Shown: positions 36,096-44,216 of the stretch, piece by piece
Layout of the letters: each line of letters opens with the position of its first letter
Numbering within the stretch: the stretch's first letter is position 1
DNA from: Streptomyces seoulensis
GTDB taxonomy: Bacteria; Actinomycetota; Actinomycetes; Streptomycetales; Streptomycetaceae
Direction: 5' to 3'
DNA: 64,000 nt
NCBI GenBank assembly: GCA_013364255.1
Contig: CP054936.1
Span: 3,316,853-3,380,852, forward strand
The notes under the pieces: model-generated
Database searches by the model: none
What the model saw: the letters and a program-made list of their open reading frames with translations, nothing else
What the model was told of the DNA's origin: nothing
Program-made: the position numbers and the translations under genes

Positions 36096-37448
36096 TCACT
36101 GGTCGCGGTACATCTCCGCGACGAGGAAGGCCAGGTCGAGCGACTGGCTGCGGTTGAGCCGCGGGTCGCAGGCCGTCTCGTAGCGCTGGTGCAGGTCGTC
36201 GACGAAGATCTCGTCGCCGCCGCCCACGCACTCGGTGACGTCGTCGCCGGTCAGCTCCACGTGGATGCCGCCCGGGTGGGTGCCGAGCGCCTTGTGCACC
36301 TCGAAGAAGCCCTTGACCTCGTCGAGCACGTCGTCGAAGCGGCGGGTCTTGTGGCCGGAGGCCGCCTCGTAGGTGTTGCCGTGCATCGGGTCGGTGATCC
36401 AGGCGACGGTCGCGCCCGAGGCGGTGACCTTCTCGACCAGCTCGGGCAGCTTGTCGCGGACCTTGTCGGCGCCCATGCGGACGATGAAGGTCAGCCGGCC
36501 CGGCTCGCGGTCGGGATCCAGGCGCTCGATGTACTGGAGCGCCTCCTCGGCCGTCGTGGACGGGCCGAGCTTGACGCCGATCGGGTTGCGGATCTTCGAG
36601 GCGAACTCGATGTGCGCGTGGTCCAGCTGCCGGGTGCGCTCGCCGATCCACACCATGTGCGCCGAGACGTCGTACAGCTGCCCGGTGCGCGAGTCGGTGC
36701 GGGTGAGCGCCGACTCGTAGTCCAGCAGCAGCGCCTCGTGCGAGGAGAAGAACTCGACGGTCTTGAACTCCTCCGGGTCGGTGCCGCAGGCCCGCATGAA
36801 GTGCAGCGCGTTGTCGATCTCCCGGGCGAGCTGCTCGTAGCGCTGGCCGGAGGGCGAGGACTTCACGAAGTCCTGGTTCCAGGCGTGCACCTGGCGCAGG
36901 TCGGCGTAGCCGCCGGTGGTGAAGGCGCGCACCAGGTTCAGCGTGGAGGCGGAGGCGTGGTACATCCGCTTCAGCCGCTCCGGGTCCGGGATGCGGGCCG
37001 CCTCGGTGAAGTCGAAGCCGTTGACCGAGTCGCCGCGGTAGGTCGGCAGCGTCACCCCGTCGCGGGTCTCGGTCGGCTTGGAGCGGGGCTTGGAGTACTG
37101 GCCGGCGATCCGGCCGACCTTCACCACGGGCACGGAGGCGGCGTACGTCAGCACGGCGCCCATCTGGAGCAGGGTCTTCAGCTTGTTGCGGATGTGGTCG
37201 GCGGAGACGGCGTCGAACGCCTCCGCGCAGTCGCCGCCCTGGAGGAGGAACGCCTCTCCCCTGGCGACGGACGCCATCCGGGCGCGCAGCTGGTCGCACT
37301 CGCCCGCGAAGACGAGCGGCGGATACGACTCCAGCTCCGCGATCACATCGCGCAGAGCCTCGGCGTCGGGGTACTCGGGCTGCTGCGCCGCGGGCAGGTT
37401 TCGCCAGGTGTTGCCAGCGCTCGCGCTGGTCTTAGCGTTCACGGTCAC
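36096..37448 (-). CDS. aroH: class II 3-deoxy-7-phosphoheptulonate (DAHP) synthase
   Basis: A 450-residue plant/actinobacterial-type (class II) DAHP synthase, first step of the shikimate pathway from PEP and erythrose-4-phosphate. The metal-binding Cys is in FLLQGGDCAEAF (~residue 73); SKPRSKPTETRDG, KIRNPIGVKLGPS and WITDPMHGNTYEA are PEP/metal motifs. Length is normal. It lies close to the attenuated trpEG gene, so aromatic synthesis is partly clustered here. Monocistronic between hairpins. Confidence 0.95.
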   Translation of the reverse strand: MTVNAKTSASAGNTWRNLPAAQQPEYPDAEALRDVIAELESYPPLVFAGECDQLRARMASVARGEAFLLQGGDCAEAFDAVSADHIRNKLKTLLQMGAVLTYAASVPVVKVGRIAGQYSKPRSKPTETRDGVTLPTYRGDSVNGFDFTEAARIPDPERLKRMYHASASTLNLVRAFTTGGYADLRQVHAWNQDFVKSSPSGQRYEQLAREIDNALHFMRACGTDPEEFKTVEFFSSHEALLLDYESALTRTDSRTGQLYDVSAHMVWIGERTRQLDHAHIEFASKIRNPIGVKLGPSTTAEEALQYIERLDPDREPGRLTFIVRMGADKVRDKLPELVEKVTASGATVAWITDPMHGNTYEAASGHKTRRFDDVLDEVKGFFEVHKALGTHPGGIHVELTGDDVTECVGGGDEIFVDDLHQRYETACDPRLNRSQSLDLAFLVAEMYRDQ

Positions 37449-37541
37449 ACTTCAAACAGTACGGGGTCCACGGGCCGGTCCCTTCATCTGCTCATCAATT
37501 GAGACACAGGGTGATCACCCGTGGACACTGTGGGCACGCCG

Positions 37542-38954
37542 CTACGCCCCGGCGCCCACGTCCAGCAGGTCCCGGTCGAGGTTGACGCGGATGCCGCCGT
37601 ACGTCTCGGCGCGGTCGCCCGCGTACTGGTGGACGCGCTGGTGGCCGGACCAGAGCGCGGCCGGGAGAGCCGGGTCGGTGAGGGTGGCCTCGTCGTTCCA
37701 GTGGGCGAAGTGGATCACGTCGGGCAGGGTCGTCCCGGTGGCGTGGTCGACCAGGTCGGCGACGAGGGAGGAGACGCTGCCGTACGCGCCGGAGCGGTAG
37801 CCGAGCTCGTGCAGGCGCGCGGTCCACGCCTCCAGGTAGCCGAGCACCCGCGCGGTCACGGCGGCGCCCGGCGTGTACTGCTCCAGGTCGTTGTAGAGCA
37901 CCGAGCCCGTGCCGAGGCCCAGCGCGCCGGCCTGGGCGGCGGCGTCCTCGGCGGCGGCCCTGCCCTGCGGCGCCGGGTCGGTGATGGCCGCGCAGTCGTC
38001 CGCGCAGCTGCCGGCCCCGGCGGCGGGCTGCGGGCCGGCGTAGAGCGGCAGGAAGCGCCAGCCGGCCGTGTACTGGGTCCGCACCCACTCCGCGGTCAGG
38101 TTGGGCTGGGCGCAGCCGCGGTTGACGCCGCCGATGTAGACGCCGACCGCGCTGTACGGGGAGGCGGCCTTCCAGGCGGTCATGGTGCTCGGGCCGGGCA
38201 CCGCGCAGGTGTCGAAGCCCTGGCCCTGGTGGACGGTGGCGTCGGCGGGCAGGGCCCGGGCGGCGGGGGCGGCGGCGGGCGGTTCGGCGCGGGCGGCGGC
38301 GACCGGCAGTCCGGCGCTGCGCAGCACCCGCTCGGCGGTGGCGCGGTCGGCGCCGTAGGTGGCGGTGACGGCGATGCCGTCGGCGGGCGCGGTGGCCCGG
38401 AACTCGTGGGCGACCGGGTTCTCGGTGACGGCGGCCTTGGTCGCGGTGGCGGGCCGCAGCCACAGCGCCTCGGTGCGGCCGGTGACGCGGGCCGGGCAGT
38501 CCTGCTGTTCGCCGGGGTCGCCGAGGTAGACGGCGTGCCGGTCGAAGCGGACGCAGGCGGCGGGATCCTCGGTGAGGTCGACGACCGGCCAGCTCGCGGG
38601 CACGGTGAAGGTGTGGCCGCGGTAGGAGACGGTCTTGGTGGCGTCGTCGGAGGAAGCGGCGCCGGAGGCAGCGACGCGGGAGACGGGTCCGGCGGCGGGT
38701 GGCGCGGTGCGGGCGAGGGGCGGTGCGGCGGCGGGCGGGGCGGGACGGACGGGGGACGCGGTGGGCGGGGTGCCGCGGGTGGCGGCCGGGGCGGCCGCCG
38801 GCGGTGCGGTGCGCGGGGCGGGCGGCGGGGCGGCGGCCAGCACGGCGCACAGGACCGGGACGGCCAGCACGGCGCGCAGGGCCGGGGCGGGGCGGGTCGC
38901 GGGCGGGGCCGGGGCCGGGGCGGTGCGGGCGCGCGGGGTTCGGCGCACGGACAT
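37542..38954 (-). CDS. secreted DUF1906 (Rv2525c-like glycoside-hydrolase-fold) protein
   Basis: A 470-residue exported protein. An Arg-rich N-terminus and hydrophobic stretch (ALRAVLAVPVLCAVLAAA, ~residues 25-43) form a signal peptide, possibly Tat. A Pro/Ala-rich linker (~45-95) leads to a beta-rich domain, then a DUF1906 TIM-barrel-like domain starting near GQGFDTCAVPGPSTM with VGVYIGGVNRGC and YNDLEQYTPG (putative acidic active-site residues). The family is thought to act on cell-wall glycans; activity is unproven. Coding from ATG 38954. Confidence 0.85.
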   Translation of the reverse strand: MSVRRTPRARTAPAPAPPATRPAPALRAVLAVPVLCAVLAAAPPPAPRTAPPAAAPAATRGTPPTASPVRPAPPAAAPPLARTAPPAAGPVSRVAASGAASSDDATKTVSYRGHTFTVPASWPVVDLTEDPAACVRFDRHAVYLGDPGEQQDCPARVTGRTEALWLRPATATKAAVTENPVAHEFRATAPADGIAVTATYGADRATAERVLRSAGLPVAAARAEPPAAAPAARALPADATVHQGQGFDTCAVPGPSTMTAWKAASPYSAVGVYIGGVNRGCAQPNLTAEWVRTQYTAGWRFLPLYAGPQPAAGAGSCADDCAAITDPAPQGRAAAEDAAAQAGALGLGTGSVLYNDLEQYTPGAAVTARVLGYLEAWTARLHELGYRSGAYGSVSSLVADLVDHATGTTLPDVIHFAHWNDEATLTDPALPAALWSGHQRVHQYAGDRAETYGGIRVNLDRDLLDVGAGA

Positions 38955-39081
38955 GGCGGACTCCTCGGTCGGGCGGGTGCGGACGGCCGCACGGGGACGG
39001 ACGCCGTCCTTCCACGCGCCGTGCCCGGCGGAAACCGGCGTGTGGTGCGTCCGGGCTACCCGGGGCGCGCCCGGGATGGGG

Positions 39082-39087
39082 TAGGGT
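39082..39087 (+). promoter_or_regulatory. -10 element of the trpL-trpEG transcript
   Basis: TAGGGT ends 7 nt before the ATG of the leader peptide, so the transcript appears to begin at or next to the ATG (leaderless leader peptide). No clear -35 is visible. Confidence 0.5.
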
Positions 39088-39094
39088 GCCGGGC

Positions 39095-39166
39095 ATGTTC
39101 GCGCATCCGACCCTGAACCAGAACTGCCAGAACTGGTGGTGGACCGCTTCTCCGGCGGCCCGCTGA
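39095..39166 (+). CDS. trpL: trp leader peptide with three consecutive Trp codons
   Basis: A 23-codon ORF, ATG 39095 to TGA 39164-39166, contains TGG TGG TGG at 39134-39142 (context NCQNWWWTASP). It is the sensor of a transcription attenuator: ribosome stalling at the Trp codons when charged tRNA-Trp is scarce leaves GGCGGCC (39154-39160) free to pair with GGCCGCC (39193-39199), preventing the terminator. No Shine-Dalgarno is visible. Confidence 0.93.
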   Translation: MFAHPTLNQNCQNWWWTASPAAR

Positions 39167-39188
39167 CTGCGCGTATCCCAAGACTTCG

Positions 39189-39215
39189 CGAAGGCCGCCC
39201 GAGGGGCGGCCTTCG
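39189..39215 (+). terminator. trp attenuator terminator
   Basis: CGAAGGCCGCCC (39189-39200) pairs perfectly with GGGCGGCCTTCG (39204-39215), a 12-bp stem with a 3-nt loop GAG. It competes with an antiterminator that uses the same left arm. 92 nt separate it from the trpEG start. Confidence 0.88.
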
Positions 39216-39307
39216 GCGTTCTCGCGCCCGGACCGTTCCTCATCGGCCGTCGGCAGACCCCGACGACACCGACGTACTGACGTACCGACGGAAACGGAAG
39301 AGGAACC

Positions 39308-41233
39308 ATGAACCTGGCCCGGCTGCTCCACGACGACCGCCCCTTCGCCCTGCTGCGCCGCCGCACCCCGGGCCACGACCACGAGCTGGTCGAGGTGCTC
39401 GTCGGCCCGGTGTCCGAGCGCGAACGGCTGGCCGAACTGCCCGACGAGGGACTGGCGTTGGTGCCGTTCCGGCAGATCCGCGAGCGCGGCTTCGAGGTCC
39501 GCGACGACGGCGCCCCGCTGCTGGTGCTCACGCCCGAGGAGCGGTACGCCGTCCCGCTCGCCGAGGCGCTGGCGCAGCTGCCCGCCCATGAGGTGCGGGT
39601 CGAGGGCGGCGGCTTCGACGTGGACGACGAGGAGTACGCGCGGATCGTGGGGCGGGTCCTCGACCAGGAGATCGGCGCGGGCGAGGGCGCGAACTTCGTG
39701 ATCCGGCGGACCTACCGGGGCGAGATCCCCGGCTTCGCGCGGGCCGACGCGCTGGCGCTGTTCCGGCGCCTGCTGGCGGGCGAGCGGGGCGCGTACTGGA
39801 CGTTCGCGGTGCACACCGGGGAGCGGACCCTGGTCGGCGCGAGTCCGGAGGCGCACGTGCGGATGTCCGGCGGCACCGTGGTGATGAACCCGATCAGCGG
39901 GACGTACCGCTATCCGGCCGAGGGCCCGACGCCGGAGCACCTGCTGGACTTCCTCGCCGACGGCAAGGAGATCGAGGAGCTGTCGATGGTCGTCGACGAG
40001 GAACTGAAGATGATGTGCACGGTCGGCGACATGGGCGGGGTCGTGGTGGGGCCGCGGCTGAAGGAGATGGCGCACCTGGCGCACACCGAGTACGAGCTGC
40101 GCGGGCGGTCCTCGCTGGACGTGCGGGAGGTGCTGCGGGAGACCATGTTCGCCGCGACCGTCACCGGCTCGCCGGTGCAGAACGCCTGCCGGGTCATCGA
40201 ACGCCACGAGGTGGGCGGGCGCGGCTACTACGCCGGTGCGCTGGCGCTGCTCGGCCGGGACGCGGGCGGCGCGCAGACGCTGGACTCCCCGATCCTGATC
40301 CGCACCGCCGACATCGACGCGGCCGGGCGGCTGCGGGTGCCGGTCGGGGCGACGCTGGTGCGCGGCTCGGACCCGGCGAGCGAGGTCCAGGAGACGCACG
40401 CCAAGGCGGCGGGGGTGCTGGCCGCCCTCGGGGTACGGCCCGGCCGGCCGCGGGCGGAGCGGGTGCTGCCCGCGCTCGCCGACGACCCGCGGGTGCGGGC
40501 CGCGCTGGACGGGCGCCGCTCCTCGCTGGCGCCGTTCTGGCTGCGGATGCGGGAGCGGTCCGGGGCGCTGTCCGGACACGCGCTGGTCGTGGACGGCGAG
40601 GACACCTTCACCGCGATGCTGGCGCACGTGCTGCGCTCGGCGGGGCTCGCGGTGAGCGTCCGCCGCTACGACGAGCCCGGTCTGCGCGAGACGGCGCTCA
40701 CGCACGAGGGGCTCGTCGTCCTCGGCCCGGGGCCCGGCGACCCGCGCGACCTGGGCGATCCGAAGATGCGGCTGCTGCGCGCGCTGACCGCCGGGCTGGT
40801 CGCCGGTCACCGGCACGGGGTGCTCGGCGTGTGCCTCGGCCATGAGCTGATCGCGGCGGAACTGGGTCTGGAGATCGTCCGCAAGCAGGTGCCGTACCAG
40901 GGCGCGCAGACGGCGATCGACCTGTTCGGGCGGGTGGAGACGGTCGGCTTCTACAACAGCTTCGTGGCGCGCTGCGACGACGAGGAGCGCGCCGAACTGG
41001 CCGCGCACGGTGTCGAGGTGAGCCGGAGCGCGACGGGCGAGGTGCACGCGCTGCGCGGGCCGGGCGGCGGCGCCGGCGGGTCCGGGCGCGCGGACGGCGA
41101 CGGGTACGGGTTCGCGTCGGTGCAGTTCCACCCGGAGTCGGTGCTGACCCTGAACGGCGCGGCGATCGTGGCCGGGCTGGCGGGTCAGCTGTGCGGCACG
41201 AGCACGTTCTCCGAGCGGCGGCCGGCCGTGTAG
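39308..41233 (+). CDS. trpEG: anthranilate synthase, fused TrpE-TrpG
   Basis: A 641-residue fusion. The N-terminal chorismate-utilising domain (~1-420) has NFVIRRTYRGEI, NPISGTYRYP, MVVDEELKMMCTVGDMG and VGATLVRGSDPASEV. The C-terminal class I glutamine amidotransferase (~435-640) has the Cys nucleophile in GVCLGHELIAAELG, plus ASVQFHPES with His and Glu. It makes anthranilate from chorismate for tryptophan. Start ATG 39308 with GAAGAGGAACC upstream. Controlled by the trpL attenuator. The 3' end overlaps the convergent dehydrogenase by 49 bp. Confidence 0.94.
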   Translation: MNLARLLHDDRPFALLRRRTPGHDHELVEVLVGPVSERERLAELPDEGLALVPFRQIRERGFEVRDDGAPLLVLTPEERYAVPLAEALAQLPAHEVRVEGGGFDVDDEEYARIVGRVLDQEIGAGEGANFVIRRTYRGEIPGFARADALALFRRLLAGERGAYWTFAVHTGERTLVGASPEAHVRMSGGTVVMNPISGTYRYPAEGPTPEHLLDFLADGKEIEELSMVVDEELKMMCTVGDMGGVVVGPRLKEMAHLAHTEYELRGRSSLDVREVLRETMFAATVTGSPVQNACRVIERHEVGGRGYYAGALALLGRDAGGAQTLDSPILIRTADIDAAGRLRVPVGATLVRGSDPASEVQETHAKAAGVLAALGVRPGRPRAERVLPALADDPRVRAALDGRRSSLAPFWLRMRERSGALSGHALVVDGEDTFTAMLAHVLRSAGLAVSVRRYDEPGLRETALTHEGLVVLGPGPGDPRDLGDPKMRLLRALTAGLVAGHRHGVLGVCLGHELIAAELGLEIVRKQVPYQGAQTAIDLFGRVETVGFYNSFVARCDDEERAELAAHGVEVSRSATGEVHALRGPGGGAGGSGRADGDGYGFASVQFHPESVLTLNGAAIVAGLAGQLCGTSTFSERRPAV

Positions 41234-42180
41234 TCGAGGACGTTGCGGACGGTGGCCGCCACGATCTGCCGCAGGGCGTCCTCGGTGTAGTACGCCTGGT
41301 GGGAGGTGACCAGGACGTTGGGGAAGGTGACCAGGCGGGCCAGTGTGTCGTCCTCGATGGCCTCCAGGGACTTGTCGAGGAAGAACAGGCCCGCCTCGGA
41401 CTCGTAGACGTCGAGGCCCACGCCGGTGAAGCGGCCCTCGCGCAGTTCGGCGACGAGGGCCGCGGTGTCGACGAGGCCGCCGCGGCTGGAGTTCACCAGG
41501 ATCGCGTCGTCCTTCATCGCCTTCAGCGCGGCGGCGTCGATCAGGTGCTGGGTCTGCGGCATCAGCGGGACGTGCAGGGAGACGAGGTCGGACTCGGCGA
41601 GCAGCTGGTCCTTGTCGACGTACCGCATGCCCAGTTCCGCGCAGGCGGGGTTCTCGGCGACGTCCCAGCCGAGCAGCCGCATGCCGAAGCCGTGCGCGAT
41701 CCGTGCGAACGCCTCGCCGATCTTGCCGGTGCCGAGCACGCCGGCGGTACGGCCGTGCAGGTCGCGGCCCATCAGTCCGTCGAGGCGGAAGTCGAAGTCG
41801 CGGGTGCGGGTGGCGGCCCGCACGATGCGGCGGTTGACGGCGAGGGCGAGCGTCCAGGCGAACTCGGCGACCGCGTACGGCGAGTAGTACGAGACGCGGG
41901 CGACGGTCATGCCGAGGCGTTCGGCGACGCGCAGGTCGATGTTGTTGAAGCCGGTGGAGCGCTGGGCGATCATCCGGGTGCCGCCGGCCGCGAGGGTTTC
42001 CAGCACCGGCGCGTCGAGTTCGGCGTTGACGCTGGAGGAGACGATCTCGTAGCCGGCGGCGATGGGCGCGGTGTCCTCGTTGAGGAAGACGTCCAGGCAG
42101 CGGACCTCGTGGTGGTCCTGGAAGGCGTGTTCGATCAGGGGCTTCTCGTCGGCCTGCACTCCGAAGGCCAGGATCTCCAC
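41185..42180 (-). CDS. D-2-hydroxyacid dehydrogenase (D-lactate dehydrogenase-like)
   Basis: A 331-residue NAD-dependent dehydrogenase. The NAD motif GVLGTGKIGEAFARI (~residue 147), the substrate Arg in LVNSSRGGLVDT, the Glu in GVGLDVYESEAGLFF and the catalytic His in LVTSHQAYYTEDA are all present; FF before the acidic loop fits D-lactate dehydrogenases (fermentative LdhA type). Start ATG 42180. Its last 49 nt overlap the end of trpEG on the other strand. Confidence 0.92.
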   Translation of the reverse strand: MEILAFGVQADEKPLIEHAFQDHHEVRCLDVFLNEDTAPIAAGYEIVSSSVNAELDAPVLETLAAGGTRMIAQRSTGFNNIDLRVAERLGMTVARVSYYSPYAVAEFAWTLALAVNRRIVRAATRTRDFDFRLDGLMGRDLHGRTAGVLGTGKIGEAFARIAHGFGMRLLGWDVAENPACAELGMRYVDKDQLLAESDLVSLHVPLMPQTQHLIDAAALKAMKDDAILVNSSRGGLVDTAALVAELREGRFTGVGLDVYESEAGLFFLDKSLEAIEDDTLARLVTFPNVLVTSHQAYYTEDALRQIVAATVRNVLDYTAGRRSENVLVPHS

Positions 42181-42203
42181 CGTGCGCTCCCGTTCTGTGC
42201 GGT

Positions 42204-42275
42204 GTGGGGCAGGGGCCGGGGTCGCCGGGAATCCCGAGGCTCCCGGGCATGCCGAGAATACGGCCCCTGCCCCAC
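42204..42275 (-). terminator. 15-bp perfect inverted repeat after pfkA
   Basis: GTGGGGCAGGGGCCG (42204-42218) pairs with CGGCCCCTGCCCCAC (42261-42275). The 42-nt loop contains smaller GGGAATCCC and CCCGGG palindromes, giving a branched structure. Lies 9 nt after the pfkA stop. Confidence 0.65.
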
Positions 42276-42283
42276 GGAAGGCG

Positions 42284-43312
42284 TCAGCCGAAGAAGACGC
42301 CGGCCTCCTCGTACAGCTTCGGGTCGACCGTCTTCAGCTTCGCGGTGGCCTCGGCGATGGGCACGCGGACGACGTCGGTGCCGCGCAGCGCGACCATCTT
42401 GCCGAAGTCGCCGTCGCGGACGGCGTCGATGGCGTGCAGCCCGAAGCGGGTGGCGAGCCAGCGGTCGAAGGCGCTGGGCGTGCCGCCGCGCTGGATGTGC
42501 CCGAGGACGGTGGTCCGCGCCTCCTTGCCGGTGCGCCGCTCGATCTCCTTGGCCAGCCACTCCCCGACGCCGGACAGCCGTACGTGTCCGAAGGAGTCGC
42601 GGGTCTCGTCCTTGAGGACCATCTGCCCGTCCTTGGGCATGGCGCCCTCGGCGACGACCACGATCGGGGCGTAGGAGGCGCGGAAGCGGGAGGTGATCCA
42701 GGCGCACACCTGGTCGAGGTCGAAGCGCTGCTCGGGGATGAGGATGACGTTGGCGCCGCCGGCGAGGCCGGAGTGCAGGGCGATCCAGCCGGCGTGCCGG
42801 CCCATCACCTCGCAGACCAGGACCCGCATGTGGGACTCGGCGGTGGTGTGCAGCCGGTCGATGGCCTCGGTGGCGATGCCGACCGCGGTGTCGAAGCCGA
42901 AGGTGTAGTCGGTGGCGGACAGGTCGTTGTCGATGGTCTTGGGCACGCCGACGCAGGGCACGCCGTACTCGTCGCTGAGCCGGGCGGCCACGCCGAGGGT
43001 GTCCTCGCCGCCGATCGCGACGAGCGCGTCGATCTCGTTCTTGGCGAGGTTGTCCTTGATCCGCCGGATGCCGTCCTCCTGCTTGAGCGGATTGGTGCGC
43101 GAGGAGCCGAGGACGGTGCCGCCGCGGGGCAGGATGCCGCGCACCGCGGGGATGTCGAGCCGGACGGTGTCGTTCTCCAGGGGGCCTCGCCAGCCGTCCC
43201 GGAAGCCGACGAAGTCGTAGCCGTACTCCTGCACGCCCTTGCGGACGACGCCCCGGATGACGGCGTTGAGCCCGGGGCAGTCGCCGCCTCCGGTCAGTAC
43301 TCCGACGCGCAT
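42284..43312 (-). CDS. pfkA: 6-phosphofructokinase
   Basis: A 342-residue phosphofructokinase of the actinobacterial/mixed-substrate group (group III). Motifs: GVLTGGGDCPGLNAVI at the N-terminus, AIGGEDTLGVA (position that helps distinguish ATP from PPi enzymes), VPKTIDNDL with the catalytic Asp, EVMGRHAGWIAL, and LGHIQRGGTPS. Streptomyces homologues use ATP (family knowledge). Start ATG 43312, not the longer open frame, because the Rossmann-like GVLTGGG begins immediately after. Deletion of a pfkA2 at the equivalent S. coelicolor locus is reported to raise antibiotic yield. Confidence 0.94.
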   Translation of the reverse strand: MRVGVLTGGGDCPGLNAVIRGVVRKGVQEYGYDFVGFRDGWRGPLENDTVRLDIPAVRGILPRGGTVLGSSRTNPLKQEDGIRRIKDNLAKNEIDALVAIGGEDTLGVAARLSDEYGVPCVGVPKTIDNDLSATDYTFGFDTAVGIATEAIDRLHTTAESHMRVLVCEVMGRHAGWIALHSGLAGGANVILIPEQRFDLDQVCAWITSRFRASYAPIVVVAEGAMPKDGQMVLKDETRDSFGHVRLSGVGEWLAKEIERRTGKEARTTVLGHIQRGGTPSAFDRWLATRFGLHAIDAVRDGDFGKMVALRGTDVVRVPIAEATAKLKTVDPKLYEEAGVFFG

Positions 43313-43502
43313 GGAAATGTCCCTTCGCCGCGGTTGCCTGGTGAGGGTCACGCTAAGGGTGACGCACGTCACTTCGGGACGGGCGGGACGGTCAATTCCG
43401 GTGAAATGTCCGGTAGTTGATCACGGTGGGTCACAGTAAATGCGCTCGAAAGGGTGAATTATGGGTTTACGTCGACTTGACCACGCGATGTGGTCATATG
43501 CC

Positions 43503-44216
43503 CTACTCGCCGTCGAGTCCGCGTTCGATGGCGTACCGGACCAGCTCGACGCGGTTGTGCAGCTGGAGCTTGCCGAGGGTGTTCTGCACGTGGTTCTGCA
43601 CCGTGCGGTGGGAGATGACCAGGCGCTCGGCGATCTGCTTGTAGCTCAGGCCCTTGGCGACCAGCCGCAGCACCTCGGTCTCCCGCTCGGTGAGCCGGGG
43701 CGTCTTCGACTCCCCGGCGTCCGGGCCGGCGGCGGAGGCGGGCGCGGGTTCGGCGGCCAGCCGCCGGTACTCGCCGAGCACCAGTCCGGCCAGCCCCGGC
43801 GTGAACACCGGGTCGCCGACGGCGGTCCGGCGCACCGCCTCCAACAGCTCCTGGGTGGAGGCCGACTTGAGCAGATAGCCGGTGGCGCCCGACTTCACGG
43901 CCTCCAGCACGTCGGCGTGCTCGCCGCTCGCGGAGAGCACCAGCACCCGCAACGCCGGGTTGTGCGCGACGAGTTCCTTGCAGACTCGCACCCCTGGCTT
44001 GACGGGCAGGTTGAGATCGAGGACGAGGACGTCGGGCGCGGTGGCCAGGGCGCGGCGCACCGCCTGCTCGCCGTCGCCCGCCGTGGCGACCACCTCGAAG
44101 CCCGACTCGGCCAGGTCGCGGGCGACGGCGTCCCGCCACATCGGATGGTCGTCCACCACCATGACCCGCACCGGCGCGCTCCGCCCGTCCCGTCCGTTCA
44201 CGTCCGTCGCCGTCAT
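43503..44216 (-). CDS. macR: LuxR/NarL-family response regulator (MacR-like)
   Basis: A 237-residue response regulator. Receiver domain: VMVVDDHPMW (acidic pocket), phospho-Asp in VLVLDLNLPVKPG, Lys in GYLLKSAST. C-terminal LuxR HTH: LTERETEVLRLVAKGLSYKQ and IAERLVISHRTVQNHVQNTL. Start ATG 44216 overlaps the kinase stop by 4 nt. By synteny this is MacR of the MacRS pair that affects aerial development and antibiotic production in Streptomyces. A candidate MacR site is at 21491. Confidence 0.92.
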   Translation of the reverse strand: MTATDVNGRDGRSAPVRVMVVDDHPMWRDAVARDLAESGFEVVATAGDGEQAVRRALATAPDVLVLDLNLPVKPGVRVCKELVAHNPALRVLVLSASGEHADVLEAVKSGATGYLLKSASTQELLEAVRRTAVGDPVFTPGLAGLVLGEYRRLAAEPAPASAAGPDAGESKTPRLTERETEVLRLVAKGLSYKQIAERLVISHRTVQNHVQNTLGKLQLHNRVELVRYAIERGLDGE

